Source: Lachnospiraceae bacterium | GTDB taxonomy: Bacteria; Bacillota; Clostridia; Lachnospirales; Lachnospiraceae | Direction: 5' to 3' | DNA: 64,000 nt | Assembly (NCBI GenBank): GCA_024698705.1 | Contig: JAILQX010000018.1 | Coordinates: 62,001-126,000 of the forward strand | Shown: positions 25,263-34,616 of the stretch, piece after piece | Layout of the letters: every line of letters begins with the position of its first letter | Numbering within the stretch: position 1 is the first letter of the stretch | Program-made: the position numbers and the translations under genes | The notes under the pieces: generated by a model | Told to the model about the DNA's origin: nothing | Databases searched by the model: none | Seen by the model: the letters and a program-made list of their open reading frames with translations, nothing else

Positions 25263-26804
25263 TTACCACCTTGTCACGGCATACACGCTGAATGCATACC
25301 AAAGCCACAGAAATGCGATCTGGAAGATCACAAATCCGTGCATAAGTTTTCTCTCTTCTTCCGGAGAGAGTTCCTCATCTATCTTAACCTTACGGTAATT
25401 GACCACCACAAGACCGACAGCGGCTGCAAGGCAGGCTGCGGTTATTACATTCATAAACTTATCTATATGCAGATTATTCAGATATCTGGCTACATAAGGG
25501 CCTTCTTCCGCTGTTGATATATGTCCGGGAGGCAGGATTCCCTTCAGTAAGAGATAATCCAGATTGGCTGGTCCGCCATACACCCAATGTGTATTTACTA
25601 CATATACAAGAAACATCAACAATGTATATGCATTGTACAGGATCAGGTTAAACCTTATGCATTCGGGTTTCATAAAGATCAGTATCGCCAAAAAAGGATA
25701 AAGTATCACTATCCAATATGGTGAAGGAGACGCATATGAAAAGAAGATCAGCCATAACATTGCCATAGCATAAACATATTTATGTTTATCGTCATCTTTT
25801 TTCTGACCGTAGCACCATATGCACAACAAAACCAGCAGAAACACCATGGCTGATGCCATATATCCTTTTCTGATCGCCGGAAATTCAAAGTATAATGCTT
25901 TATTGTAAAAATGGTTTATAAAATCCGCCATTCCACGCTCGTTCTGTGGTTCTTCTGCGACTGCAGTCTGCACTGCTTCAACTGTTTGCGCCACAGCCTT
26001 ATTGCCCCAAATGGCATTTTCCAGAAGAGATACCAATCTGTACCAGATATTTTCCAAGGGATATATTGCTGCTACCAGAATACCGTCGACTGCCACTTTG
26101 ATGATATCTTTTTCCATCAAAAGCAATAATGGTATAAATGCGATCAAGGCCATAAGTTTGCATGAAACCGCCAATGCTGAAAAAAGTAAAAACCGTTTTT
26201 TATTTTTGTTCAATGCATGTCTGAGTGCTATTAACAGCATATATGCACACAGTATATCTGTCTGACTGATATGAAATACAGGTAATACAACCAAAACCGA
26301 TGACAGGAATATTATAGTAAGCCACTTTATCCTCTCAGCCTCGATTCCTAGGATCTTGGCTATCTTTATGATTTCGGATACACTGAATCCCAATATCAGC
26401 ACCATACCCGATTTATACCATAATATCGTGATCGTATTGGCAATCATAAATTCATGTATCGTAAAAGCGATGTTGACAGGCAACGACCAAATATGACAAA
26501 AGGTCTGTTGTACCATGCCATATGCGAGTCGATTATTACCAAGCCACTGAAGTCCCGACAAGGAGAAAATCTGCTGAACATCCCAAAAATACACAAGATT
26601 AATAGCTATATTATCCATATAAAATAATGTCAAAAAGATCAATGTACTGATAACAGTAAGCGCGATCCACTCTGCTTTGTTCAACTTATCAACTATCAAT
26701 TCATTATTGATCGTTACCCCTATACCTTTTATACGCTCTTTAAAACTACGCTTATTTTTTTCTTTTTTCACCGAATTTTTCTCCATATATGTATCGCTAT
26801 TCAT
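25263..26804 (-). CDS. Polytopic membrane protein, possibly a GT-C glycosyltransferase
   Basis: A protein of about 513 residues with roughly 10-11 hydrophobic helices and a basic cytoplasmic N-terminus (KKEKNKRSFKERIKG). The layout resembles GT-C glycosyltransferases such as those using polyprenyl-phosphate sugars, but I see no clear catalytic acidic motif in the first outside loop beyond YFWDVQQIFSL (near 80-90). The longest frame starts at 26819, but the ATG at 26804 has GGGG 4 nt upstream and is preferred. It overlaps the preceding fucosyltransferase-like gene slightly. Function is not known; a polymerase role is an alternative. Confidence 0.6.
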   Translation of the reverse strand: MNSDTYMEKNSVKKEKNKRSFKERIKGIGVTINNELIVDKLNKAEWIALTVISTLIFLTLFYMDNIAINLVYFWDVQQIFSLSGLQWLGNNRLAYGMVQQTFCHIWSLPVNIAFTIHEFMIANTITILWYKSGMVLILGFSVSEIIKIAKILGIEAERIKWLTIIFLSSVLVVLPVFHISQTDILCAYMLLIALRHALNKNKKRFLLFSALAVSCKLMALIAFIPLLLLMEKDIIKVAVDGILVAAIYPLENIWYRLVSLLENAIWGNKAVAQTVEAVQTAVAEEPQNERGMADFINHFYNKALYFEFPAIRKGYMASAMVFLLVLLCIWCYGQKKDDDKHKYVYAMAMLWLIFFSYASPSPYWIVILYPFLAILIFMKPECIRFNLILYNAYTLLMFLVYVVNTHWVYGGPANLDYLLLKGILPPGHISTAEEGPYVARYLNNLHIDKFMNVITAACLAAAVGLVVVNYRKVKIDEELSPEEERKLMHGFVIFQIAFLWLWYAFSVYAVTRW

Positions 26805-27732
26805 ACACCCCAAGGTCAAAGTAGTATTCGTATTCCCAGCCTTCGGTCAGTAATGCCGCTCCAACCGTTCCGCTTGTTCTTCCCGCAACTATTGCATCAC
26901 ATCCTGAAAGTATGAATATATTAGTCAGATAGTCCAGATTTATCTGCTTTTTTGTCTTATTCTGTGTGTTTTGTGCTTCTGAGAGGAATCCGTCTTTGTA
27001 TTCCAGACATCCGTCCTCAGCCGCTACAAGCTTCTCTCCCAATTCTTCACGGAACAACTTTAATATTTCCGAGTCCTCGGTCGCAAGGAATACCCTGTCG
27101 TATCCCCTTTCTTCCAATACTTCTTTGGTCTTCAGAAGAATCTCTTCTCCCGAAGGCTGTATAGGATGTTTTGACGGTTTCAAATTTGCATAATCGGTTC
27201 CCCTTGCAAGCACTCCAAGAACTTTGCCTTTTCCTTCAATAAGTGTTTTGTACCTTGAATCCACATATCTTTGGGTATCCTGATTAAATCTTATATACTG
27301 CTTGGCTACAGTCCGCCACTTTTCCAAAGTACCGGTGCCGCCTGTCAGGAAATCCATTGAATCGCCAGGTCTGTCCTCAGGTACCCCCGAATCGGATAAA
27401 ATAATGTCCTTTACTTTATAAGCCTCTTCAAGTGACAATCCACATGGCTGTTCAAAATAAGTGTCCCAGGGATTTTCACTCTCGCTTTCCTTCAGTCTGT
27501 TATCAAAGTGTCGCATATCTATAACCGGGATCATGTCATGTTCTATGGCATATACGATCCTCGCAAGATTAGTTTCCACATATGAAAACAGCCCCAGGCT
27601 TCTTCCGGATCTTCTTATGATGTATACAGGTTTATCAATTTTTTGCCTTCCACCGGGGAATGATCGTTCCAGCCCGGCATCAGCTCTCCTGTTCATCATC
27701 TTGAGATAAAACTTTTGTCGTACATTCAACAT
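26797..27732 (-). CDS. O-fucosyltransferase/GT11/GT23-superfamily-like glycosyltransferase
   Basis: A 311-residue soluble protein. GKVLGVLARGTDYANLKPSKHP (about 168-189) holds the 'H/xxRGTDY' peptide used by alpha-1,2-, alpha-1,6- and protein O-fucosyltransferases to bind GDP-fucose. RVFLATEDSEIL and ILSGCDAIVAGRTSGTVGAALL follow, as in that superfamily. Actinase-like or plant-type fusions are absent. The donor may be GDP-fucose, but no GDP-fucose genes are in the window. It lies 16 nt downstream of an ABC exporter gene. Confidence 0.68.
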   Translation of the reverse strand: MLNVRQKFYLKMMNRRADAGLERSFPGGRQKIDKPVYIIRRSGRSLGLFSYVETNLARIVYAIEHDMIPVIDMRHFDNRLKESESENPWDTYFEQPCGLSLEEAYKVKDIILSDSGVPEDRPGDSMDFLTGGTGTLEKWRTVAKQYIRFNQDTQRYVDSRYKTLIEGKGKVLGVLARGTDYANLKPSKHPIQPSGEEILLKTKEVLEERGYDRVFLATEDSEILKLFREELGEKLVAAEDGCLEYKDGFLSEAQNTQNKTKKQINLDYLTNIFILSGCDAIVAGRTSGTVGAALLTEGWEYEYYFDLGVYE

Positions 27733-27748
27733 GGATCCAAACCTTTTA

Positions 27749-29500
27749 TCATGCTTTGTCCTTACGGATTACCTTTCCGTCCCTTACTTCATAGATTATA
27801 TCACAATTCTCTATGGTACTGAGTCTGTGAGCTATGATTATAAGAGTTTTTGAACCATTCAGGCTGTCTATGGCCTCCATGACCGCTTCTTCCGTCTCGG
27901 TGTCCAGTGCTGATGTAGCCTCATCAAGCACCAGGATCTCGGGATTAGTATATAATGCCCTGGCTATTCCGATACGCTGACGCTGTCCGCCCGAAAGTCT
28001 TACACCTCTTTCACCTATGCTGGTCTCCACCCCGTCCGGCAGAGAGTTAATAAATTCTTCCAGCTGTGCTTCCTTTATGACTTCGTGTATCCTGTCATCA
28101 TCTATATCCTTCTCATCAATACCATAAGCGATATTATTGCGTATCGTATCATCCATCAGAAAAATAGCCTGCGGTATATATCCGAGTTTTTTCTTCCATT
28201 CTCCTGAGTTTACATCTATATCCACACCGTCAACTCTGATACTGCCCTTCTTTGGAAATAATATTCCAAGAATAATGTCAGCCAGCGTCGTCTTTCCGGC
28301 CCCCGAAGGGCCTATAAAGGCTACGGATTTATTCTTAGGTATAACAAGATCAGCATCCTCCAATACATTGGTTTCGGTATTGGGATAACTGAAATCAAGA
28401 CCCGCTATCTCTATTTTGTCTTTATAATCGATCTGCGAACCGCTTTCCTTTTCATCGGCCTCTTTCTCAAGCTCCTCAACTGCTTTCAGATCATCAAATA
28501 TGGCATCTACACTGACTTTATTAAATACGATCCTTGAAAGATAGCCGCTTATCCTGTTAAATGCAGGCAGGAGTCTGTAAGCAGCTACTGCAAAAACTGA
28601 CAACGTACCAACAAAATATGTCGAATCGACGCCTCTTAAAAGTTTAAATATAACAACAACCAGCAAAGCTGAGATTACAACCGTTTCCATAGCAGGCTTC
28701 GGAAGATACGATAATGTCTGATATACACAGTGATTGGCTGCAAAATTCCTATATTCCCTGTCATATTTTCCAAGAAAGAAATCCTCTTTCTGAGCTATCT
28801 TGGTCTCCTTTATGCCGCCAAAAGACTGTAAAAGCCACCTGCTCTGTCCCAATCTGGACTGTCTTACCAGCTCGCCTTTTTTCTTTATATTTTTCTTTAG
28901 CACTTTGAAGAACAGCAGGAAAAACAAAGCAAGGATCACTATAACACCTATCGTTATGCTCTTATCCTTATAAATCAGATATGCTGCAAGAAAAGCACAC
29001 ACAATGGTCTCAACCACCAGCTGCATAAGGCACAATACTATATCAAAGAATTGTATGACATCCGTGCTTACATTTTGAACAAGATCAGCACTGTTATGAT
29101 CAAGGAAAAAAGTGTATGGCTGGTTCAGATAACAACTTAGCAATCTGTATGCCAGTTTTCTCTGATTGTTATATGTGAATTTATAGATTGAATAATTCAT
29201 GAAAAGAAGATACAAATTCTTTACAATATAAATTATGATCAATGCAAATGCCAAAACGATCAGAAATGATTTTTCATCATGTAATCCCAGAATATTATAT
29301 ACACGGGCGAGTAATTCATTCTTATATATGGTTTCCGGTTCAAGCGCCACCGTAACAAATGGCAGAATTGCCGTAACACCAAGCAACTCAAATACAGCCC
29401 CCACTATAATAGCCAGAAGCAACAGTCCCATTACACGTTTCTGAGCTTTGGTAAACACATACATCACCTTATCCAAAGCTGCTTTATATCTTTTTATCAT
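27749..29500 (-). CDS. ABC exporter, fused permease-ATPase (MsbA/PglK type), second copy
   Basis: About 583 residues with six membrane helices, then an ATPase domain: Walker A GPSGAGKTTLAD, signature LSGGQRQRIGIARAL, Walker B ILVLDEATSALD and H-loop IIAHRLSTI. The frame opens at 29539, but the ATG at 29500 has AGAGGA upstream and gives the same length as the third paralogue at 38472, so I use it. It probably flips a polyprenyl-linked glycan or exports a precursor. It sits between a GT2 gene and the fucosyltransferase-like gene. Confidence 0.9.
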   Translation of the reverse strand: MIKRYKAALDKVMYVFTKAQKRVMGLLLLAIIVGAVFELLGVTAILPFVTVALEPETIYKNELLARVYNILGLHDEKSFLIVLAFALIIIYIVKNLYLLFMNYSIYKFTYNNQRKLAYRLLSCYLNQPYTFFLDHNSADLVQNVSTDVIQFFDIVLCLMQLVVETIVCAFLAAYLIYKDKSITIGVIVILALFFLLFFKVLKKNIKKKGELVRQSRLGQSRWLLQSFGGIKETKIAQKEDFFLGKYDREYRNFAANHCVYQTLSYLPKPAMETVVISALLVVVIFKLLRGVDSTYFVGTLSVFAVAAYRLLPAFNRISGYLSRIVFNKVSVDAIFDDLKAVEELEKEADEKESGSQIDYKDKIEIAGLDFSYPNTETNVLEDADLVIPKNKSVAFIGPSGAGKTTLADIILGILFPKKGSIRVDGVDIDVNSGEWKKKLGYIPQAIFLMDDTIRNNIAYGIDEKDIDDDRIHEVIKEAQLEEFINSLPDGVETSIGERGVRLSGGQRQRIGIARALYTNPEILVLDEATSALDTETEEAVMEAIDSLNGSKTLIIIAHRLSTIENCDIIYEVRDGKVIRKDKA

Positions 29501-29547
29501 GTCATTCCTCTCATTATGCCCCCAAAGACACATGATCATCAGTCAAA

Positions 29548-30510
29548 TTATCGTTTATATCTAAGCATGTAAAGTCTGGGGAACAATCCGCAAACCAACA
29601 TTCCTGTTTTTCTTTTTACACTCCAGTTAAAATGCAGGGCTTCCCTGTATTTTCTCCAGTACCTGCCTTTGATATCTCTTATAACGGCACGTTTATCCTC
29701 TATATCAGTGCTTTTCTTTATATCCGTTATATTCAGCAATATCTTATACATATACTTAAAGCTGTCATTCTCATAGTATTCCTTTAATTCCTTCTCTTTA
29801 AAGAAATCCATACGCATCTCAAGCGCTCCCAGCATATCCAGATGCTTAAGTGAATACTTTTCACCCATTATGCTTGAGGTATTATCAACTCTGTAATTAT
29901 ACAGCTTATCGGGCAGGATACCAACCTTCTTCGCTTTATACAGCAGCATGGCGCAAATAGCTTCGTCTTCATGTATCATGCCTTCCGTATATAGCAGATC
30001 ATCAAACAGTGAGCGCTTATAAAGCTTATTCCATGCCACAACGGTTCTGACATAGTTTTCAGTATACAGACCGCTTATAACATCCCTGCCTTCAAGTATC
30101 TGTAACCCGTCTCTGCCATCAGTTGTTCCCGATATATCTTTTCCGTCACAACGCCTGAAATAACCGCATATTGCGATATCAAGGTCATTCTGAACACAAC
30201 TGTTATACAGTTTCTCAAGATAATCCTTTTCCACCCAGTCGTCTGAATCTATAAAGCAGATATAATCTCCTTCGGCCATCCTGATCCCGGCGTTTCTTGC
30301 TGATGCCAGCCCTCCGTTCTCTTTATGTATGACTGAGACTTTTGGGTTCTTTGCAGCATATTCATCTGCTATCTTTCCCGAATCATCTTTTGTACCGTCA
30401 TCAACTATTATCAGCTCAATGTCTGTAAAGGTCTGTTCGAGGATGCTGTCAATACACTGCTTTATATATTTTTCAACATTGTACACCGGTACTATAATCG
30501 AAACCTTCAC
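29548..30510 (-). CDS. Glycosyltransferase family 2
   Basis: A 320-residue GT2 enzyme beginning VSIIVPVYNVEKYIKQCIDS. LIIVDDGTKDDSG near 34-46 and the metal motif CFIDSDDWVEKDYL near 90-103 are standard, and GYFRRCDG and WNKLYKRSLF are typical of the EpsJ/WcaA type. There is a basic C-terminal amphipathic end (SVKRKTGMLVCGLFPRLYMLRYKR) that may bind the membrane. It follows the GT10 gene by 28 nt. Sugar specificity unknown. Confidence 0.9.
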   Translation of the reverse strand: MKVSIIVPVYNVEKYIKQCIDSILEQTFTDIELIIVDDGTKDDSGKIADEYAAKNPKVSVIHKENGGLASARNAGIRMAEGDYICFIDSDDWVEKDYLEKLYNSCVQNDLDIAICGYFRRCDGKDISGTTDGRDGLQILEGRDVISGLYTENYVRTVVAWNKLYKRSLFDDLLYTEGMIHEDEAICAMLLYKAKKVGILPDKLYNYRVDNTSSIMGEKYSLKHLDMLGALEMRMDFFKEKELKEYYENDSFKYMYKILLNITDIKKSTDIEDKRAVIRDIKGRYWRKYREALHFNWSVKRKTGMLVCGLFPRLYMLRYKR

Positions 30511-30538
30511 CGTATGTTTTTCTCCCCTATCGGATCAC

Positions 30539-31540
30539 TTATTTCCTGAATAAAAGATATTTTATCTTGTCCTTGCGTCCCAAACCATCAAATGACATTC
30601 TTCTCACGAAGCCTCTGGGATCTTTTTCATAGGGCACATTACCCTTCCTGAAAATATCTGTCAGAAATCCCTCTAGCTTATCCATCTCATGTGGATCGTA
30701 TGCTTTTCCCCTTGGATCTGTGTGTAGCATCTTAAGGTATGCCTCATCATCATTATCCAATTCAATAACCTTTCGGATCAGTTCATCAAGTCTGTCTTCG
30801 TAACGGTTTGCGCAGATAAATGCTTCCGAATTAAAATCCTCCGTAATTCGCGGATCACCCATATAGATCGGGACTGAATGAGCCACGAACGGGTCTAACA
30901 GTTTTTCCGTAACATACCCGTCAAAACAGCAATTCTCAAAGGCTATGGTAAATTTATAATCCTTTAGAAATGCCAACTTACCGCTCTGCCAGTCTCCTTC
31001 CCTCGGATTCAGTGCTTCACTGCTCATATTATTCAAAACATTGCCTGGACAATCAACCTGCTTATATTCCATCAGTTTACGTGCAAATTCGATCCTGAGT
31101 TTTGCATTTGCGCCATCTTTGGCATTGGAATATATAAAATTACAAAATTTCCTGTTCAAGGCCCGCTCATCCGTCAGATCACAAGATACAGGCCCCTTTG
31201 TGTTATACAACCAAACAGGGCGCCTTATATATCTGTCTCCAAATGTAAGCCTGTCAAAGGCTATGGCATAATCACATTCACAAAAATTGGGCGTTATGGC
31301 CTCTCCGGTATAAAAGATCTTTACGCAATTCCTGTTCATGTATCGGTGATGATCGGTACCAAAACACGAGTATATAAGAAAATCCGGCTCATCAGTGATC
31401 TGATAACCCTTAAACTTCCTTTTTATGACATCGGTAAATATGTTATTGTTTTCATCAAAATTCCTGTACATGTCACAGAATTTGATCTTTATTAAGTCTT
31501 CATTCTCTTTTATATTTGTCATAACGTTACTTTTATCCAT
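30539..31540 (-). CDS. GT10-family fucosyltransferase-like protein
   Basis: A 333-residue GT-B enzyme of family GT10 (alpha-1,3/1,4-fucosyltransferases). The strongest evidence is the family signature FTIAFENCCFDGYVTEKLLD with PFVAHSVPIYMGDPRI (about 219-255), followed by EAFICANRYEDRLDEL. The N-terminal part has CFGTDHHRYMNRNCVKIFYTGE and DFDRL-like segments that match the acceptor domain. It transfers fucose, or a related 6-deoxysugar, from a GDP-linked donor. No GDP-mannose dehydratase or fucose synthase is in this window, so the donor must be made elsewhere. Confidence 0.85.
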   Translation of the reverse strand: MDKSNVMTNIKENEDLIKIKFCDMYRNFDENNNIFTDVIKRKFKGYQITDEPDFLIYSCFGTDHHRYMNRNCVKIFYTGEAITPNFCECDYAIAFDRLTFGDRYIRRPVWLYNTKGPVSCDLTDERALNRKFCNFIYSNAKDGANAKLRIEFARKLMEYKQVDCPGNVLNNMSSEALNPREGDWQSGKLAFLKDYKFTIAFENCCFDGYVTEKLLDPFVAHSVPIYMGDPRITEDFNSEAFICANRYEDRLDELIRKVIELDNDDEAYLKMLHTDPRGKAYDPHEMDKLEGFLTDIFRKGNVPYEKDPRGFVRRMSFDGLGRKDKIKYLLFRK

Positions 31541-31590
31541 ATATATGTATTCAAATAAATTATTCCTCTGACAATCGTCTGAATTATTTA

Positions 31591-32613
31591 TTATCTATCA
31601 GGTTGAAGTTTTCTGATCCTCGACATAACATACAACCTTCTGCTCATCAAAAACAGCCACAGCCGTTTTCCCGAAAACACGGTCGGCTTATATTTCATAT
31701 GCTTTTTGGCTGCTTCTATCTTCTTCTCTATATCGGGAAATTCGGTTTTATAGGCTTCAAGGAATTCCTTCGCGTCTTTTTTATCTTTAAGCCCTTTGCA
31801 GTAGCTGTCGAAACTGTACATACAATGTGTGATGTACATGCCATACCTCAGACTGTCCAGGATATATTCATCATCAATATCGGTCTCTTCCACCGCATAT
31901 CTGTATACACGTTCTATGGCATAGGGTGCCTCAAACCTTCTGAGATCGAAGGTGTTGATAGCAGAACCTTCACGCTTCACGTAAGTATACCAGGCATCAT
32001 TGCAGGTTTTTACCCTCTCTGCACAAAGTACTGCTTTATACATGAATTCAACGTCTTCGCATATGGCGCAGCCTTCGGTAAACCTGAGTTCATGTTCTTC
32101 CACCATCTGCCTTCTTACGGCAAATGAACCGATCCTTATACGGTTTTCGGCCCTCAACAATGACTTCATGAACTCTGAGCCGCTGTAGGAACTTTGTTCA
32201 AACTCCGGCTGGGATATCTTCTTTTCTCCGTTATCATCCGTATAAAAGCGCCATATTATCATATCCGAGCCGTCTGCTCCCGCGTTCAGCCTGTCAAACA
32301 TCGAACCGTCGCACAGATCATCCCCGTCAAAAAATATGACATACTCACCTTTAGCGCTTTCCAGCCCGACATTTCTTGCAGCACTCACACCGCTGTTTTC
32401 CTGCTTGAGCAACTGTATGGCTGCTATGTCGGCATGCTCCTTATCCGCAACAAATTTACGAAGTATGGGCCATGATCCATCATTGGAACCGTCATTTATC
32501 AGGATGATTTCGGTCTGAGTCAGATCATTATCACAGATCGATCCGAGTGTCCGCTCTATGTAATTGGCGAGATTGTATACCGGTATAACCAATGAATACT
32601 TGATATTTGCCAT
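31591..32613 (-). CDS. Glycosyltransferase family 2
   Basis: About 340 residues. YSLVIPVYNLANYIERTLGS starts the fold, IILINDGSNDGSW is near 38-50, and VIFFDGDDLCDGSMF is the metal motif with the DGDD form. CEDVEFMYKAVL is a typical acceptor-loop segment. The frame extends to 32646, but the ATG at 32613 has AGAGGA just upstream and begins the conserved domain, so it is the likely start. It lies 23 nt after the sulfatase-like gene. Confidence 0.88.
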   Translation of the reverse strand: MANIKYSLVIPVYNLANYIERTLGSICDNDLTQTEIILINDGSNDGSWPILRKFVADKEHADIAAIQLLKQENSGVSAARNVGLESAKGEYVIFFDGDDLCDGSMFDRLNAGADGSDMIIWRFYTDDNGEKKISQPEFEQSSYSGSEFMKSLLRAENRIRIGSFAVRRQMVEEHELRFTEGCAICEDVEFMYKAVLCAERVKTCNDAWYTYVKREGSAINTFDLRRFEAPYAIERVYRYAVEETDIDDEYILDSLRYGMYITHCMYSFDSYCKGLKDKKDAKEFLEAYKTEFPDIEKKIEAAKKHMKYKPTVFSGKRLWLFLMSRRLYVMSRIRKLQPDR

Positions 32614-32636
32614 ATTTCCTCTTGATTTCGGTCTGC

Positions 32637-34607
32637 TTATTCCCACACAGCCTTTCCGTACTTATCATCGCTTTCATCATAAGACTTTATGACAGTGGCG
32701 CAGAATACATCATGACTGGTATCTTTGTGATCCACCGAATATGTATCATTCTGTTCTCCCGGACGCTTTATAAAGAAAATGGGGCGTAACTCATCAGTAA
32801 AACTTATTCCCAGCCTTTCAAGCCCCGCTCTCTGTTTAACGTTCGGTCCGTGGTCAGCCATGATGATGATCGTCGCATCATCATAGGTACCGCTTTGCTT
32901 CATGTGATCCAGATAGCTGTATACAATATCCATGGATGCTCTCCACTGGGCTATCGGATCCTCGCTGCCGTAATCATATGTCATGTCTTCCCTAAGATAA
33001 TAAGGGCTGTGCGCACCGTATATATGATAAAGCCTGAATGTATCTGTCAGGCTGTCATCCACCTTAACCTTTTCTTCTTTCAACGTACGATAAAACAGAT
33101 CATCCGTCCCGAAAACATATGCATCCGTATCATCTATCAATACTCCGAGATCGGTCTGCGAATAACCATACAGATTCTTTAATGCAAACGGCAGTCCTCT
33201 GTATCTTCCGCAATCGATCATCCGGTCCACTGTTTTACCGAAATTCATCTTCACGTCATAGTCATCTGTCCTGTTTGCAATGAGGCCGTCATCTGTATAT
33301 TCAGCATATTGTCCTTCGGTTATAAGCTTTATGTCCGGCGCCAGCTCATGCAGGTCGTGAAGAAAGTCACTCTGCTCATATTGCTCCGGTCCATAGCTTT
33401 CCGCCAGTATTCCGGTCAAAAGATAGGGTAATGTCCCGTCGGTATATCCGAATCTGCTGACCATATTGTCGTAGAGTGTGAAGTCTTTAAGTTCCGAAAA
33501 AAAATCCGGATCTGATGCTTCAACGGCCCCGATCATCTGCACATCATATGTATCAAGTATAAATACAACCGTATTTCTAGAACGTCCGAGTTCAAACATC
33601 CCTTCTTTGGTGAGCTGCATCTTCTTCTCATTTATCACATTTCCGGTAAATAATATGCTTGCCAGTCCAAGAAGCTGCAACGCCGTAAGTATCCCTGCTG
33701 TGATAACGCAAAGTTTTCCCCTTTGCCCAATCTTAGCCCATGCTATCGTAAAACCGATCAATATGATCAGCCATACGGCAATATTTATTGCTGTCTGCGC
33801 AGTCGTCCAAACCTGCTCGGTTCCTTCCATGACCGTCATTTCGCCGTTGAGCAGCATAGTCTGGATATAGACTGCAGTGGCATAGAACAGGGTGATAAAA
33901 CCAAACGCATTTCTCATCGATGGTTTCCACAGATACCTTGCTGCCAGGTATGTTACAAGCAAGAACAATACCGCAAACAGCAGTAACATCGGGAAGAAGT
34001 CCCCGAATCTGAACATGAAGCCGTTTTTGTTGTAAGCATAGATCTCAGCAGGTGCCAGCAGCACAAGAGTAACTGTCCATAACAGCGCTATGATCACTAC
34101 TGTTTTGGGATCCAACGCTTTATTGTCATTTTGATCATGCCGGGTATTTTGTTCAGACTTACCGGGATCATTTCCTTTTTTACATCTTATGATCTCGTAT
34201 ATGCCTGCTGCCACTGTAGCGATACAGCCCTCTGCCACTGTTATTTCCAGTTTGGGGAGCCCAAAGCAAACGATCGTCAGCAATATCGCAAATGCATATA
34301 TCTCCGAATATTTCTTAACAAATGACCCGACGTATCTCCAAAGACAGATCACTACTGCTCCGACAACTGTCAACAGGATAACTACCTTGAGATATCCCAT
34401 GACACCTTTGCCTGCAAATGCCAGGCCGAGGAATTCTCCTCTGTGTCCCTGAAACAGTCTGGCTGCAGCAATGACAAAGTGAAACAAACAGGCAAACTGC
34501 AATGCGGATGTCTTTTTATTGTTTATATTTTCCGGGCCCTTCATGACAAATGCGGCAACAATTGCCATCAGGCCGATGATCGGATAAATCTGTATATAAC
34601 CGTCCAA
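32637..34607 (-). CDS. LtaS/sulfatase-like membrane phosphotransferase
   Basis: A 656-residue protein: eight or nine membrane helices in residues 1-320 and an extracytoplasmic alkaline-phosphatase-superfamily domain after. NTVVFILDTYDVQMI (about 343-357) gives the first metal Asp, DGTLPYLLTG the probable nucleophile Thr region, and IIIMADHGPNVKQRAG the DHG metal motif. HKDTSHDVF near the end completes the site. Such enzymes move phosphoglycerol or phosphoethanolamine from a lipid to a glycan, or act as sulfatases; a phospho-substituent transferase fits this locus. It lies 9 nt downstream of the GT4 gene. Confidence 0.75.
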   Translation of the reverse strand: MDGYIQIYPIIGLMAIVAAFVMKGPENINNKKTSALQFACLFHFVIAAARLFQGHRGEFLGLAFAGKGVMGYLKVVILLTVVGAVVICLWRYVGSFVKKYSEIYAFAILLTIVCFGLPKLEITVAEGCIATVAAGIYEIIRCKKGNDPGKSEQNTRHDQNDNKALDPKTVVIIALLWTVTLVLLAPAEIYAYNKNGFMFRFGDFFPMLLLFAVLFLLVTYLAARYLWKPSMRNAFGFITLFYATAVYIQTMLLNGEMTVMEGTEQVWTTAQTAINIAVWLIILIGFTIAWAKIGQRGKLCVITAGILTALQLLGLASILFTGNVINEKKMQLTKEGMFELGRSRNTVVFILDTYDVQMIGAVEASDPDFFSELKDFTLYDNMVSRFGYTDGTLPYLLTGILAESYGPEQYEQSDFLHDLHELAPDIKLITEGQYAEYTDDGLIANRTDDYDVKMNFGKTVDRMIDCGRYRGLPFALKNLYGYSQTDLGVLIDDTDAYVFGTDDLFYRTLKEEKVKVDDSLTDTFRLYHIYGAHSPYYLREDMTYDYGSEDPIAQWRASMDIVYSYLDHMKQSGTYDDATIIIMADHGPNVKQRAGLERLGISFTDELRPIFFIKRPGEQNDTYSVDHKDTSHDVFCATVIKSYDESDDKYGKAVWE

Positions 34608-34616
34608 CTTACTGCC

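Noticed and set aside
24449-25291. A 280-codon plus-strand open frame
   Set aside because: It is the antisense of the aldolase gene, with no ribosome site and no domain; the minus-strand protein is clear.
31554-31592. AT-rich inverted repeat AATAAATTATTC/GAATTATTTATT between the GT2 and GT10 genes
   Set aside because: It has one mismatch, no GC in the stem and no T-run beyond it, and overlaps a stop codon. It is too weak to call a terminator.
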